From assembly GCA_949752735.1 (NCBI GenBank), contig OX457046.1, positions 29,588,177-29,652,176 on the forward strand: 64,000 bases of DNA, read 5' to 3'. Under the pieces are notes generated by a model that worked only from the letters and a program-made list of their open reading frames with translations, was not told the origin of the DNA and ran no database searches. A program made the translations under genes and the position numbers. This document shows, in pieces, positions 1 to 12,800 of the stretch; position 1 is the first letter of the stretch, and each line of letters starts with the position of its first letter. This stretch comes from Lumbricus terrestris. Taxonomy: Eukaryota; Annelida; Clitellata; Crassiclitellata; Lumbricidae.

Positions 1-349
1 GACTAATGCAGTCTGCGACTAGAACAAAATAAGCTAGAATATTGCGATATTATTGACTGATTTCCGCAAAATACGAAACGGTAATTTTTCGGAAAGTTTC
101 AAAATCAAACGCCTTCATTATCGTGTGTTCAAACGAAGAAATTCCGACAGACTTTCGTTGTCTAGCTTCTCAATCATAGGTTGGTTAAAAAAGTTACGAT
201 TTTCAAGTGAGGTCAAATTTTGGAAAAATCGCTGACTCGGGAGTCGTCGTTTCTGGAAAAATTCGTAAATTTTTGACTATGTCAGAATGGATTTAAATGG
301 GCTTTTCTGAGTCCGGGGACTAATGCAGTCTGCGACTGGATGAAAATAA

Positions 350-3300
350 GCTAGAATATTGTGACAATATTGACTGATTTCCGCAAAATACGAAACGGTA
401 AATTTTCGGAAATTTTCAAAATCAAATTTTTTCATTATCGTGTGTTCAAACAAAGAAATTCCGACGGACTTTCGTTGTCTAGCTTCTCCATCATAGGCTG
501 GTTAAAATAGTTACGATTTTCAAGTGAGGTCGAATTTTCGAAAAATCGCATCGTCTTTTCTGAAAACCCAATCATAGGCTGGTTAAAATAGTTACGCTTT
601 TCAAGTGAGGTCGAATTTTTGAAAAATCGCATCGTCGTTTCTGAAAAAAAATTCGTAAATTTTTGACTATGTCAGAATGAATTTATATGGGCTTTTCTGA
701 GTCCGGGGACTAATGCTGTCTGCGACTAGAACTAAATAAGCTTGAATATTGCGATAATATTGACTGATTTCCGCAAAATTACGAAACGGTAATTTTTCGG
801 AAATTTTCAAAATCAAATTTCTTCATTATCGTGCGTTCAAACGAAGAAATTCCGACGGACTTTTGTTGTCTAGCTTCTCCATCATAGGCTGGTTAAAAAA
901 AATTACGATTCTCAAGTTAGGTCGAATTTTCGAAAAATCGCTGACTCGGGTATCGTCGTTTCTGGAAAAAATTCGTAAATTTTTGACTATGTCAGAATGG
1001 ATTTAAATGGGCTTTTCTGAGTCCGGGGACTAATGCAGTCTGCGATTGGAACAAAATAAGCTAGAATATTGCGATAATATTGACTGATTTCCGCAAAATA
1101 CGAAACGGTAATTGTTCGGAAATTTTCAAAATCGTATTTCTTCATTATCGTGTGTTCAAACGAAGAAATTCCGACGGACTTTCGTTGTCTAGCTTCTTCA
1201 TCATAGGCTGGTTAAAAAAATTCCGATTTTCAAGTGAGGTCGAATTTTCGAAAAATCGCTGACTCGGGTATCGTCGTTTCTGAAAAAAATTCGTAAATTT
1301 TTGACTATGTCAGAATGGATTTAAATGGGCTTTTCTGAGTCCGGGGACTAATGTAGTCTGCGACTGGATGAAAATAAGCTAGAATATTGCGATAATATTG
1401 ACTGATTTCCGCAAAATACGAAACGGTAATTTTTCGGAAATTTTCAAAATCAAATTTCTTCATTATCGTGTGTTCAAACGAAGAAATTCCAACGGACTTT
1501 CGTTGTCTAGCATCTCCATCATATGCTGGTTGCAAAAGTTACGATTTTCAAGTGAGGTCGAATTTTCGAAAAATCGCTGACTCGGGTATCGTGGTTTCTG
1601 GAAAAAATTCGTAAATTTTTGAATATGTCAGAATGGATTTAAATTGGCTTTTCTGAGTCCGGGGACTAATGCAGTCTGCGACTAGAACAAAATAAGCTAG
1701 AATATTGCGATATTATTGACTGATTTCCGCAAAATACGAAACGGTAATTTTTCGGAAAATTTCAAAATCAAACGACTTCATTATCGTGTGTTCAAACGAA
1801 GAAATTCCGACGGACTTTCGTTGTCTAGCTTCTCCATCATAGGTTGGTTAAAAAAGTTACGATTTTCAAGTGAGGTCGAATTTTGGAAAAATCGCTGACT
1901 CGGGTATCGTCGTTTCGGGAAAATTTCGTAAATTTTTGACTATGTCAGAATGGATTTAAATGGGCTTTTCTGAGTCCGGGGACTAATGCAGTGTGCGACT
2001 AGAAGAAAATCAGCTAGAATATTGCGACAATATTGACTGATTTCCGCAAAATACGAAACGGTATTTTTACGGAAAATTTCAAAATCAAACTCCTTCATTA
2101 TCGTGTGTTCAAACGAAGAAATTCCGACGGACTTTCGTTGTTTAGCTTCTCCATCATAGGCTGCAGGGTTACAAAAGTTACGATTTTCAAGTAAGGTCGA
2201 ATTTTCGAAAAATCGTTGACTCGGGTATCGTCGTTTCTGGAAAAAAATTCGTAAATGTTTGACTATGTCAGAATGGATTTAAATGGACTTTTCTGAGTCC
2301 GGGGACTAATGCAGTCTGCGACTAGAAGAAAATAAGCTAGACTATTGCGACAATATTGACTGATTTCCGCAAAATACGAAACGGTAAATTTTCGGAAATT
2401 TTCAAAATCAAATTTTTTCATTATCGTGTGTTCAAACAAAGAAATTCCGACGGACTTTCGTTGTCTAGCTTCTCCATCATAGGCTGGTTAAAATAGTTAC
2501 GATTTTCAAGTGAGGTCGAATTTTCGAAAAATCGCATCGTCTTTTCTGAAAACCCAATCATAGGCTGGTTAAAATAGTTACGCTTTTCAAGTGAGGTCGA
2601 ATTTTTGAAAAATCGCATCGTCGTTTCTGAAAAAAAATTCGTAAATTTTTGACTATGTCAGAATGAATTTATATGGGCTTTTCTGAGTCCGGGGACTAAT
2701 GCTGTCTGCGACTAGAACTAAATAAGCTTGAATATTGCGATAATATTGACTGATTTCCGCAAAATTACGAAACGGTAATTTTTCGGAAATTTTCAAAATC
2801 AAATTTCTTCATTATCGTGCGTTCAAACGAAGAAATTCCGACGGACTTTTGTTGTCTAGCTTCTCCATCATAGGCTGGTTAAAAAAAATTACGATTCTCA
2901 AGTTAGGTCGAATTTTCGAAAAATCGCTGACTCGGGTATCGTCGTTTCTGGAAAAAATTCGTAAATTTTTGACTATGTCAGAATGGATTTAAATGGGCTT
3001 TTCTGAGTCCGGGGACTAATGCAGTCTGCGATTGGAACAAAATAAGCTAGAATATTGCGATAATATTGACTGATTTCCGCAAAATACGAAACGGTAATTG
3101 TTCGGAAATTTTCAAAATCGTATTTCTTCATTATCGTGTGTTCAAACGAAGAAATTCCGACGGACTTTCGTTGTCTAGCTTCTTCATCATAGGCTGGTTA
3201 AAAAAATTCCGATTTTCAAGTGAGGTCGAATTTTCGAAAAATCGCTGACTCGGGTATCGTCGTTTCTGAAAAAAATTCGTAAATTTTTGACTATGTCAGA

Positions 3301-4321
3301 ATGGATTTAAATGGGCTTTTCTGAGTCCGGGGACTAATGTAGTCTGCGACTGGATGAAAATAAGCTAGAATATTGCGATAATATTGACTGATTTCCGCAA
3401 AATACGAAACGGTAATTTTTCGGAAATTTTCAAAATCAAATTTCTTCATTATCGTGTGTTCAAACGAAGAAATTCCAACGGACTTTCGTTGTCTAGCATC
3501 TCCATCATATGCTGGTTGCAAAAGTTACGATTTTCAAGTGAGGTCGAATTTTCGAAAAATCGCTGACTCGGGTATCGTGGTTTCTGGAAAAAATTCGTAA
3601 ATTTTTGAATATGTCAGAATGGATTTAAATTGGCTTTTCTGAGTCCGGGGACTAATGCAGTCTGCGACTAGAACAAAATAAGCTAGAATATTGCGATATT
3701 ATTGACTGATTTCCGCAAAATACGAAACGGTAATTTTTCGGAAAATTTCAAAATCAAACGACTTCATTATCGTGTGTTCAAACGAAGAAATTCCGACGGA
3801 CTTTCGTTGTCTAGCTTCTCCATCATAGGTTGGTTAAAAAAGTTACGATTTTCAAGTGAGGTCGAATTTTGGAAAAATCGCTGACTCGGGTATCGTCGTT
3901 TCGGGAAAATTTCGTAAATTTTTGACTATGTCAGAATGGATTTAAATGGGCTTTTCTGAGTCCGGGGACTAATGCAGTGTGCGACTAGAAGAAAATCAGC
4001 TAGAATATTGCGACAATATTGACTGATTTCCGCAAAATACGAAACGGTATTTTTACGGAAAATTTCAAAATCAAACTCCTTCATTATCGTGTGTTCAAAC
4101 GAAGAAATTCCGACGGACTTTCGTTGTTTAGCTTCTCCATCATAGGCTGCAGGGTTACAAAAGTTACGATTTTCAAGTAAGGTCGAATTTTCGAAAAATC
4201 GTTGACTCGGGTATCGTCGTTTCTGGAAAAAAATTCGTAAATGTTTGACTATGTCAGAATGGATTTAAATGGACTTTTCTGAGTCCGGGGACTAATGCAG
4301 TCTGCGACTAGAAGAAAATAA
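350..4321. repeat. Satellite higher-order repeat, 1986-bp dimer
   Basis: Two near-identical multi-unit blocks lie in tandem at about 350-2335 and 2336-4321. Landmarks repeat at an exact offset of 1986 bp (435 and 2421, 1080 and 3066, 1398 and 3384, 1716 and 3702). Each block contains about six monomers, one of them the long variant. Within a block the monomers differ clearly from one another, while the two blocks are nearly the same, which is the signature of recent amplification of a multi-monomer unit. The variant monomer at 53 (with ATTCCGACAGAC and TCAAATTTTGG) recurs at 5066 and 22255, so a longer-range copy also exists. Confidence 0.9.
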
Positions 4322-6089
4322 GCTAGACTATTGCGACAATATTGACTGATTTCCGCAAAATACGAAACGGTAATTGTTCGGAAATTTTCAAAATCAAATT
4401 TCTTCATTATCGTGTGTTCAAACGAAGAAATTCCGACGGACTTTCGTTGTCTAGTTTCTCCATCATAGGCTGGTTACAAAAGTTACGATTTTCAAGTGAG
4501 GTCGAATTTTCGAAAAATCGCTGACTCGGGTATCGTCGTTTCTGGAAAATATTCGTAAATTTTTGACTATGTCAGAATGGATTTAATTGTTTTTTTCTGA
4601 GTCCGGGGACTAATGCAGTCTGCGACTAGAAGAAAATAAGCTAGAATATTGCGACAATATTGACTGATTTCCGCAAAATACGAAACGGTAATTTTTCGGA
4701 AATTTTCAAAATCAAATTTCTTCATAATCGTGTGTTCAAACGAAGAAATTCCGACGGACTTTCGTTGTCTAGCTTCTCGATCATAGTCTGGTTAAAATAG
4801 TTACGCTTTTCAAGTGAGGTCGAAGTTTCGAAAAATCGCATCGTCGTTTCTGAAAACCCCATCATAGGCTGGTTAAAATAGTTAGGCCTACGCTTTTCAA
4901 GTGAGGTCGAATTTTCAAAAAATCGCTGACCCCGGGTATCGTCGTTACTGGAAAAAATTCGTAAATTTTTGACTATGTCAGAATGGATTTAAATGGGCTT
5001 TTCTGAGTCCGGGGACTAATGCAGTCTGCGACTAGAACAAAATAAGCTAGAATATTGCGATATTATTGACTGATTTCCGCAAAATACGAAACGGTAATTT
5101 TTCGGAAAGTTTCAAAATCAAACGCCTTCATTATCGTGTGTTCAAACGAAGAAATTCCGACAGACTTTCGTTGTCTAGCTTCTCAATCATAGGTTGGTTA
5201 AAAAAGTTACGATTTTCAAGTGAGGTCAAATTTTGGAAAAATCGCTGACTCGGGAGTCGTCGTTTCTGGAAAAATTCGTAAATTTTTGACTATGTCAGAA
5301 TGGATTTAAATGGGCTTTTCTGAGTCCGGGGACTAATGCAGTCTGCGACTGGATGAAAATAAGCTAGAATATTGTGACAATATTGACTGATTTCCGCAAA
5401 ATACGAAACGGTAAATTTTCGGAAATTTTCAAAATCAAATTTTTTCATTATCGTGTGTTCAAACAAAGAAATTCCGACGAACTTTCGTTGTCTAGCTTCT
5501 CCATCATAGGCTGGTTAAAATAGTTACGATTTTCAAGTGAGGTCGAATTTTCGAAAAATCGCATCGTCTTTTCTGAAAACCCAATCATAGGCTGGTTAAA
5601 ATAGTTACGCTTTTCAAGTGAGGTCGAATTTTTGAAAAATCGCATCGTCGTTTCTGAAAAAAAATTCGTAAATTTTTGACTATGTCAGAATGAATTTATA
5701 TGGGCTTTTCTGAGTCCGGGGACTAATGCTGTCTGCGACCAGAACAAAATAAGCTAGAATATTGCGATAATATTGACTGATTCCGCAAAATACGAAACGG
5801 TAATTTTTCGGAAATTTTCAAAATCAAATTTCTTCATTATCGTGTGTTCAAACGAAGAAATTCCGACGGACTTTCGTTGTCTAGCATCTCCATCATAGGC
5901 TGCCTACAAAAGTTATGATTTTCAAGTGAGGTCGAATTTTCGAAAAATCGCTGACTCGGGTATCTTTTTTTCTGGAAAAAATTCGTAAATTTTTGACTAT
6001 GTCAGAATGGATTTAAATTGGCTTTTCTGAGTCCGGGGACTAATGCAGTCTGCGACTAGAACAAAATAAGCTAGAATATTGCGATATTA

Positions 6090-9000
6090 TTGACTGATTT
6101 CCGCAAAATACGAAACGGTAATTTTTCGGAAAATTTCAAAATCAAACGCCTTCATTATCGTGTGTTCAAACGAAGAAATTCCGACGGACTTTCGTTGTCT
6201 AGCTTCTCCATCATAGGCTGGTTACAAAAGTTACGATTTTCAAGTGAGGTCGAATTTTGGAAAAATCGCTGACTCGGGTATCGTCGTTTCTGGAAAAAAT
6301 TCGTAAATTTTTGACTATGTCAGAATGGATTTTATATTGTCTTTTCTGAGTCCGGAGACTAATGCAGTCTGCGACTAGATGAAAATAAGCTAGAATATTG
6401 CGACAATATTGACTGATTTCCGCAAAATACGAAACGGTAATTTTTCGGAAATTTTCAAAATCAAATTTCTTCATTATCGTGTGTTCAAACGAAGAAATTC
6501 CGACGGACTTTCGTTGTCTAGCTTCTCCATCATAGTCTGATTAAAATAGTTACGCTTTTCAAGTGAGGTCGAATTTTGGAAAAATCGCTGACCCCGGGTA
6601 TCGTCGTTACTGGAAAAAATTCGTAAATTTTTGACTATGTCAGAATGGATTTAAATTGGCTTTTCTGAGTCCGGGGACTAATGCAGTCTGCGACTAGAAC
6701 AAAATAAGCTAGAATATTGCGATATTATTGACTGATTTCCGCAAAATACGAAACGGTAATTTTTCGGAAAATTTCAAAATCAAACGCCTTCATTATCGTG
6801 TGTTCAAACGAAGAAATTCCGACGGACTTTCGTTGTCTAGCTTCTCCATCATAGGCTGGTTAAAAAAGTTACGATTTTCAAGTGAGGTCGAATTTTGGAA
6901 AAATCGCTGACTCGGGTATCGTCGTTTCTGGAAAAAATTCGTAAATTTTTGACTATGTCAGAATGGATTTTATATTGTCTTTTCTGAGTCCGGAGACTAA
7001 TGCAGTCTGCGACTGGATGAAAATAAGCTAGAATATTGCGACAATATTGACTGATTTCCGCAAAATACGAAACGGTAATTTTTCGAAAAATTTCAAAATC
7101 AAACTCCTTCAATATCGTGTGTTCAAACGAAGAAATTCCGACGGACTTTCGTTGTCTAGCTTGTCCATCATAGGCTGGTTACAAAAGTTACGATTTTCAA
7201 GTGAGGTCGAATTTTCGAAAAATCGCTGACTCGGGTATCGTCGTTTCTGGAAAAATTCGTAAATTTTTGACTATGTCAGAATGGATTTAATTGGGTTTTT
7301 CTGAGTCCGGGGACTAATGCAGTCTGCGACTAGAAGAAAATAAGCTAGAATATTGCGACAATATTGACTGATTTTCGCAAAATACGAAACGGTAATTTTT
7401 CGGAAATTTTCAAAATCAAATTTCTTCATTATCGTGTGTTCAAACGAAGAAATTCCGACGGACTTTCGTTGTCTAGCTTCTCCATCATAGTCTGGTTAAA
7501 ATAGTTACGCTTTTCAAGTGAGGTCGAATTTTGGAAAAATCGCTGACTCGGGTATCGTGGTTTCTGGAAAAAATTCGTAAATTTTTGACTATGTCAGAAT
7601 GGATTTAAATTGGCTTTTCTGAGTCCGGGGACTAATGCAGTCTGCGACTAGAACAAAATAAGCTAGAATATTGCGATATTATTGACTGATTTCCGCAAAA
7701 TACGAAACGGTAATTTTTCGGAAAATTTCAAAATCAAACGCCTTCATTATCGTGTGTTCAAACGAAGAAATTCCGACGGACTTTCGTTGTCTAGCTTCTC
7801 CATCATAGGCTGGTTAAAAAAGTTACGATTTTCAAGTGAGGTCGAATTTTGGAAAAATCGCTGACTCGGGTATCGTCGTTTCTGGAAAAAATTCGTAAAT
7901 TTTTGACTATGTCAGAATGGATTTTATATTGTCTTTTCTGAGTCCGGAGACTAATGCAGTCTGCGACTAGATGAAAATAAGCTAGAATATTGCGACAATA
8001 TTGACTGATTTCCGCAAAATACGAAACGGTAATTTTTCGGAAATTTTCAAAATCAAATTTCTTCATTATCGTGTGTTCAAACGAAGAAATTCCGACGGAC
8101 TTTCGTTGTCTAGCTTCTCCATCATAGTCTGGTTAAAATAGTTACGCTTTTCAAGTGAGGTCGAATTTTGGAAAAATCGCTGACCCCGGGTATCGTCGTT
8201 ACTGGAAAAAATTCGTAAATTTTTGACTATGTCAGAATGGATTTAAATTGGCTTTTCTGAGTCCGGGGACTAATGCAGTCTGCGACTAGAACAAAATAAG
8301 CTAGAATATTGCGATATTATTGACTGATTTCCGCAAAATACGAAACGGTAATTTTTCGGAAAATTTCAAAATCAAACGCCTTCATTATCGTGTGTTCAAA
8401 CGAAGAAATTCCGACGGACTTTCGTTGTCTAGCTTCTCCATCATAGGCTGGTTAAAAAAGTTACGATTTTCAAGTGAGGTCGAATTTTGGAAAAATCGCT
8501 GACTCGGGTATCGTCGTTTCTGGAAAAAATTCGTAAATTTTTGACTATGTCAGAATGGATTTTATATTGTCTTTTCTGAGTCCGGAGACTAATGCAGTCT
8601 GCGACTGGATGAAAATAAGCTAGAATATTGCGACAATATTGACTGATACCGCAAAATACGAAACGGTAATTTTTCGAAAAATTTCAAAATCAAACTCCTT
8701 CAATATCGTGTGTTCAAACGAAGAAATTCCGACGGACTTTCGTTGTCTAGCTTGTCCATCATAGGCTGGTTACAAAAGTTACGATTTTCAAGTGAGGTCG
8801 AATTTTCGAAAAATCGCTGACTCGGGTATCGTCGTTTCTGGAAAAAATTCGTAAATTTTTGACTATGTCAGAATGGATTTAATTGGGTTTTTCTGAGTCC
8901 GGGGACTAATGCAGTCTGCGACTAGAAGAAAATAAGCCAGAATATTGCGACAATATTGACTGATTTTCGCAAAATACGAAACGGTAATTTTTCGGAAATT

Positions 9001-9273
9001 TTCAAAATCAAATTTCTTCATTATCGTGTGTTCAAACGAAGAAATTCCGACGGACTTTCGTTGTCTAGCTTCTCCATCATAGTCTGGTTAAAATAGTTAC
9101 GCTTTTCAAGTGAGGTCGAATTTTGGAAAAATCGCTGACCCCGGGTATCGTCGTTACTGGAAAAAATTCGTAAATTGTTGACTATGTCAGAATGGATTTA
9201 AATGGGCTTTTCTGAGTCCGGGGACTAATGCAGTCTGCGACCAGGACAAAATAAGCTAGAATATTGCGATAAT
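6090..9273. repeat. Satellite higher-order repeat, 1592-bp dimer
   Basis: Two five-monomer blocks, 6090-7681 and 7682-9273, share the same order of monomer variants at an offset of 1592 bp (6090 and 7682, 6728 and 8320). They carry the unusual TTTTATATTGTC and CCGGAGACTAATG variants in the same places. Small differences, such as CTCGGGTATCGTGG against CCCCGGGTATCGTCG near 7550 and 9140, show that the copies have begun to diverge. The following stretch to about 10400 reappears near 22960-25400, including its minisatellite insert. Confidence 0.85.
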
Positions 9274-9752
9274 ATTGACTGATTCCGCAAAATACGAAAC
9301 GGTAATTTTTCGAAAATTTTTAAAATCAAATTTCTTCATTATCGTGTGTTCAAACGAAGAAAATCTGACGGACTTGTGTTGTCTAGAATCTCCATCATAG
9401 GCTGCCTACAAAAGTTATGATTTTCAAGTGAGGTCGAATTTTGGAAAAAATCGCTGACTCGAGTATCGTGGTTTCTGGAAAAAATTCGCAAATTTTTGAC
9501 TATGTCAGAATGGATTTTAAATGGGCTTTTCTGAGTCCGGAGACTAATGCAGTCTGCGACTGGATGAAAATAAGCTAGAATATTGCGACAATATTGACTG
9601 ATTTCCGCAAAATACGAAACGGTAATTTTTCGGAAAATTTCAAAATCAAACGCCTTCATTATCGTGTGTTCAAACGAAGAAATTCCGACGGACTTTCGTT
9701 GTCTAGCTTCTCCATCATAGGCTGGTTACAAAAGTTACGATTTTCAAGTGAG

Positions 9753-9834
9753 GTGGACCATGCAGCGTGGACCATGCAGCATAGACCATGCAGAGTGGTC
9801 CATGCAGCGTGGACCATGCAGCATAGACCATGCA
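9753..9834. repeat. 14-bp minisatellite insert in satellite, short allele
   Basis: About six copies of GTGGACCATGCAGC and variants (ATAGACCATGCAGA, GTGGTCCATGCAGC) interrupt the satellite. The left border is at TTTTCAAGTGAG within a monomer. On the right the satellite resumes earlier in the monomer, at AAATTTCTTCATTATAGTG, so about 100 bp of satellite is present on both sides. The right flank has private marks (ATTATAGTG, TCCATTCTCCATC, AAGCGAGGTCGAG) that are also found after the insert at 24396. Confidence 0.93.
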
Positions 9835-12800
9835 AATTTCTTCATTATAGTGTGTTCAAACGAAGAAATTCCGACGGACTTTCGTTGTCTACCATCTCCA
9901 TTCTCCATCATAGGCTGGTTACAAAAGTTACGATTTTCAAGCGAGGTCGAGTTTTGGAAAAATCGCTGACCCCGGGTATCGTCGTTACTGGGAAAAATTC
10001 GTAAATTTTTGACTATGTCAGAATGGATTTACATCGGCTTTTCTGAGTCCGGGGACTAATGCAGTCTGCGACTAGAAGAAAACAAGCTAGAATATTGCGA
10101 TATTATTGACTGATTTCCGCAAAATACGAAACGGTAATTTTTCGGAAATTTTCAAAATCAAATTTCTTCATTATCGTGTGTTCAAACGAAGAAAATCCGA
10201 CGGACTTTCGTTGTCTAGCTTCTCCATCATAGGCTGGTTAAAATAGTTACGCTTTTCAAGTGAGATCAAATTTGGGAAAAATCGCTGACTTGTGCATCGT
10301 CGTTTCTGGAAAAAATTCGTAAATTTTTGACTATGTCAAAATGGATTTAAATGGGCTTTTCTGAGTCCGAGGACTAATGCAGTCTGCGACCAGAGCAAAA
10401 TAAGCTAGAATATTGCGATAATATTGACTGATTCCGCAAAATACGAAACGGTAATTTTTCGGAAATTTTCAAAATCAAATTTCTTCATTATCGTGTGTTC
10501 AAACAAAGAAATTCCGACGGACTTTCGTTGTCTAGCTTCTCCATCAAAGGCTGGTTAAAATAGTTACGCTTTTCAAGTGAGGTCGAAGTTTCGAAAAATC
10601 GCATCGTCGTTTCTGAAAACCCCATCATAGGCTGGTTAAAATAGTTACGCTTTTCAAGTGAGATCAAATTTGGGAAAAATCGCTGACTTGTGCATCGTCG
10701 TTTCTGGAAAAAATTCGTAAATTTTTGACTATGTCAGAATGGATTTTAAATGGGCTTTTCTGAGTCCGGAGACTAATGCAGTCTGCGACTGGATGAAAAT
10801 AAGCTAGAATATTGCGACAATATTGACTGATTTCCGCAAAATACGAAACGGTAATTTTTCGGAAAATTTCAAAATCAAACGACTTCAATATCGTGTGTTC
10901 AAACGAAGAAATTCCGACGGACTTTCGTTGTCTAGTTTCTCCATCATAGGCTGGTTACAAAAGTTACGATTTTCAAGTGAGGTCGAATTTTGGAAAAATC
11001 GCTGACTCGGGTATCGTCGTTTCTGGAAAAAATTCGTAAATTTTTGACTATGTCAGAATGGATTTAATTGGGTTTTTCTGAGTCCGGGGACTAATGCAGT
11101 CTGCGGCTAGAAGAAAACAAGCTAGAATATTGCGATATTATTGACTGATTTCCGCAAAATACGAAACGGTAATTTTTCGAAAATTTTCAAAATCAAATTT
11201 CTTCATTATCGTGTGTTCAAACGAAGAAAATCCGACGGACTTTCGTTGTCTAGCTTCTCCATCATAGGCTGGTTAAAATAGTTACGCTTTTCAAGTGAGA
11301 TCAAATTTGGGAAAAATCGCTGACTTGTGCATCGTCGTTTCTGGAACAAATTCGTAAATTTTTGACTATGTCAAAATGGATTTAAATGGGCTTTTCTGAG
11401 TCCGAGGACTAATGCAGTCTGCGACCAGAACAAAATAAGCTAGAATATTGCGATAATATTGACTGATTCCGCAAAATACGAAACGGTAATTTTTCGGAAA
11501 TTTTCAAAATCAAATTTCTTCATTATCGTGTGTTCAAACAAAGAAATTTCGACGGACTTTCGTTGTCTAGCTTCTCCATCAAAGGCTGGTTAAAATAGTT
11601 ACGCTTTTCAAGTGAGGTCGAATTTTCGAAAAATCGCACCGTCGTTTCTGAAAACCCATCATAGGCTGGTTAAAATAGTTACGCTTTTCAAGTCAGGTCG
11701 AATTTTTGAAAAATCGCATCGTCGTTTCTGAAAAAAAAATCGTAAATTTTTGACTATGTCAGAATGGATTTAAATGGGCTTTTCTGAGTCCGGGGACTAA
11801 TGCAGTCTGCGACCAGAACAAAATAAGCTAGAATATTGCGACAATATTGACTGATTTTCGCAAAATACGAAACGGTAATTTTTCGGAAATTTTCAAAATC
11901 AAACGCCTTCATTATCGTGTGTTCAAACGAAGAAAATCCGACGGACTTTCGTTGTCTAGCTTCTCCATCATAGGCTGGTTAAAAAAGTTACGATTTTCAA
12001 GTGAGGTCGAATTTTGGAAAAATCGCTGACTCGGGTATCGTCGTTTCTGGAAAAAATTCGTAAATTTTTGACTATGTCAGAATGGATTTTAAATGGGCTT
12101 TTCTGAGTCCGGAGACTAATGCAGTCTGCGACTGGATGAAAATAAGCTAGAATATTGCGACAATATTGACTGATTTCCGCAAAATACGAAACGGTAATTT
12201 TTCGGAAAATTTCAAAATCAAACGACTTCAATATCGTGTGTTCAAACGAAGAAATTCCGACGGACTTTCGTTGTCTAGCTTCTCCATCATAGTCTGGTTA
12301 AAATAGTTACGCTTTTCAAGTGAGGTCGAAGTTTCGATAAATCGCATCGTCGTTTCTGAAAACCTCATCATAGGCTGGTTAAAATAGTTACGCTTTTCAA
12401 GTGAGGTCGAATTTTCACAAAATCGCTGACCCCGGATATCGTCGTTACTGGAAAAAATTCGTAAATTTTTGACTATGTCAGAATGGATTTAAATGGGCTT
12501 TTCTGAGTCCGGGGACTAATGCAGTCTGCGACCAGAACAAAATGAACTAGAATATTGCGATAATATTGACTGATTCCGCAAAATACGAAACGGTAATTTT
12601 TCGGAAATTTTCAAAATCAAATTTCTTCATTATCGTGTGTTCAAACGAAGAAATTCCGACGGACTTGTGTTGTCTAGCATCTCCATCATAGGCTGCCTAC
12701 AAAAGTTACGATTCTCAAGTGAGGTCGAATTTTGGAACAGTCGCTGACCCCGGGTATCGTCGTTTCTGGAAAAAATTCGTAAATTTTTGACTATGTCAGA

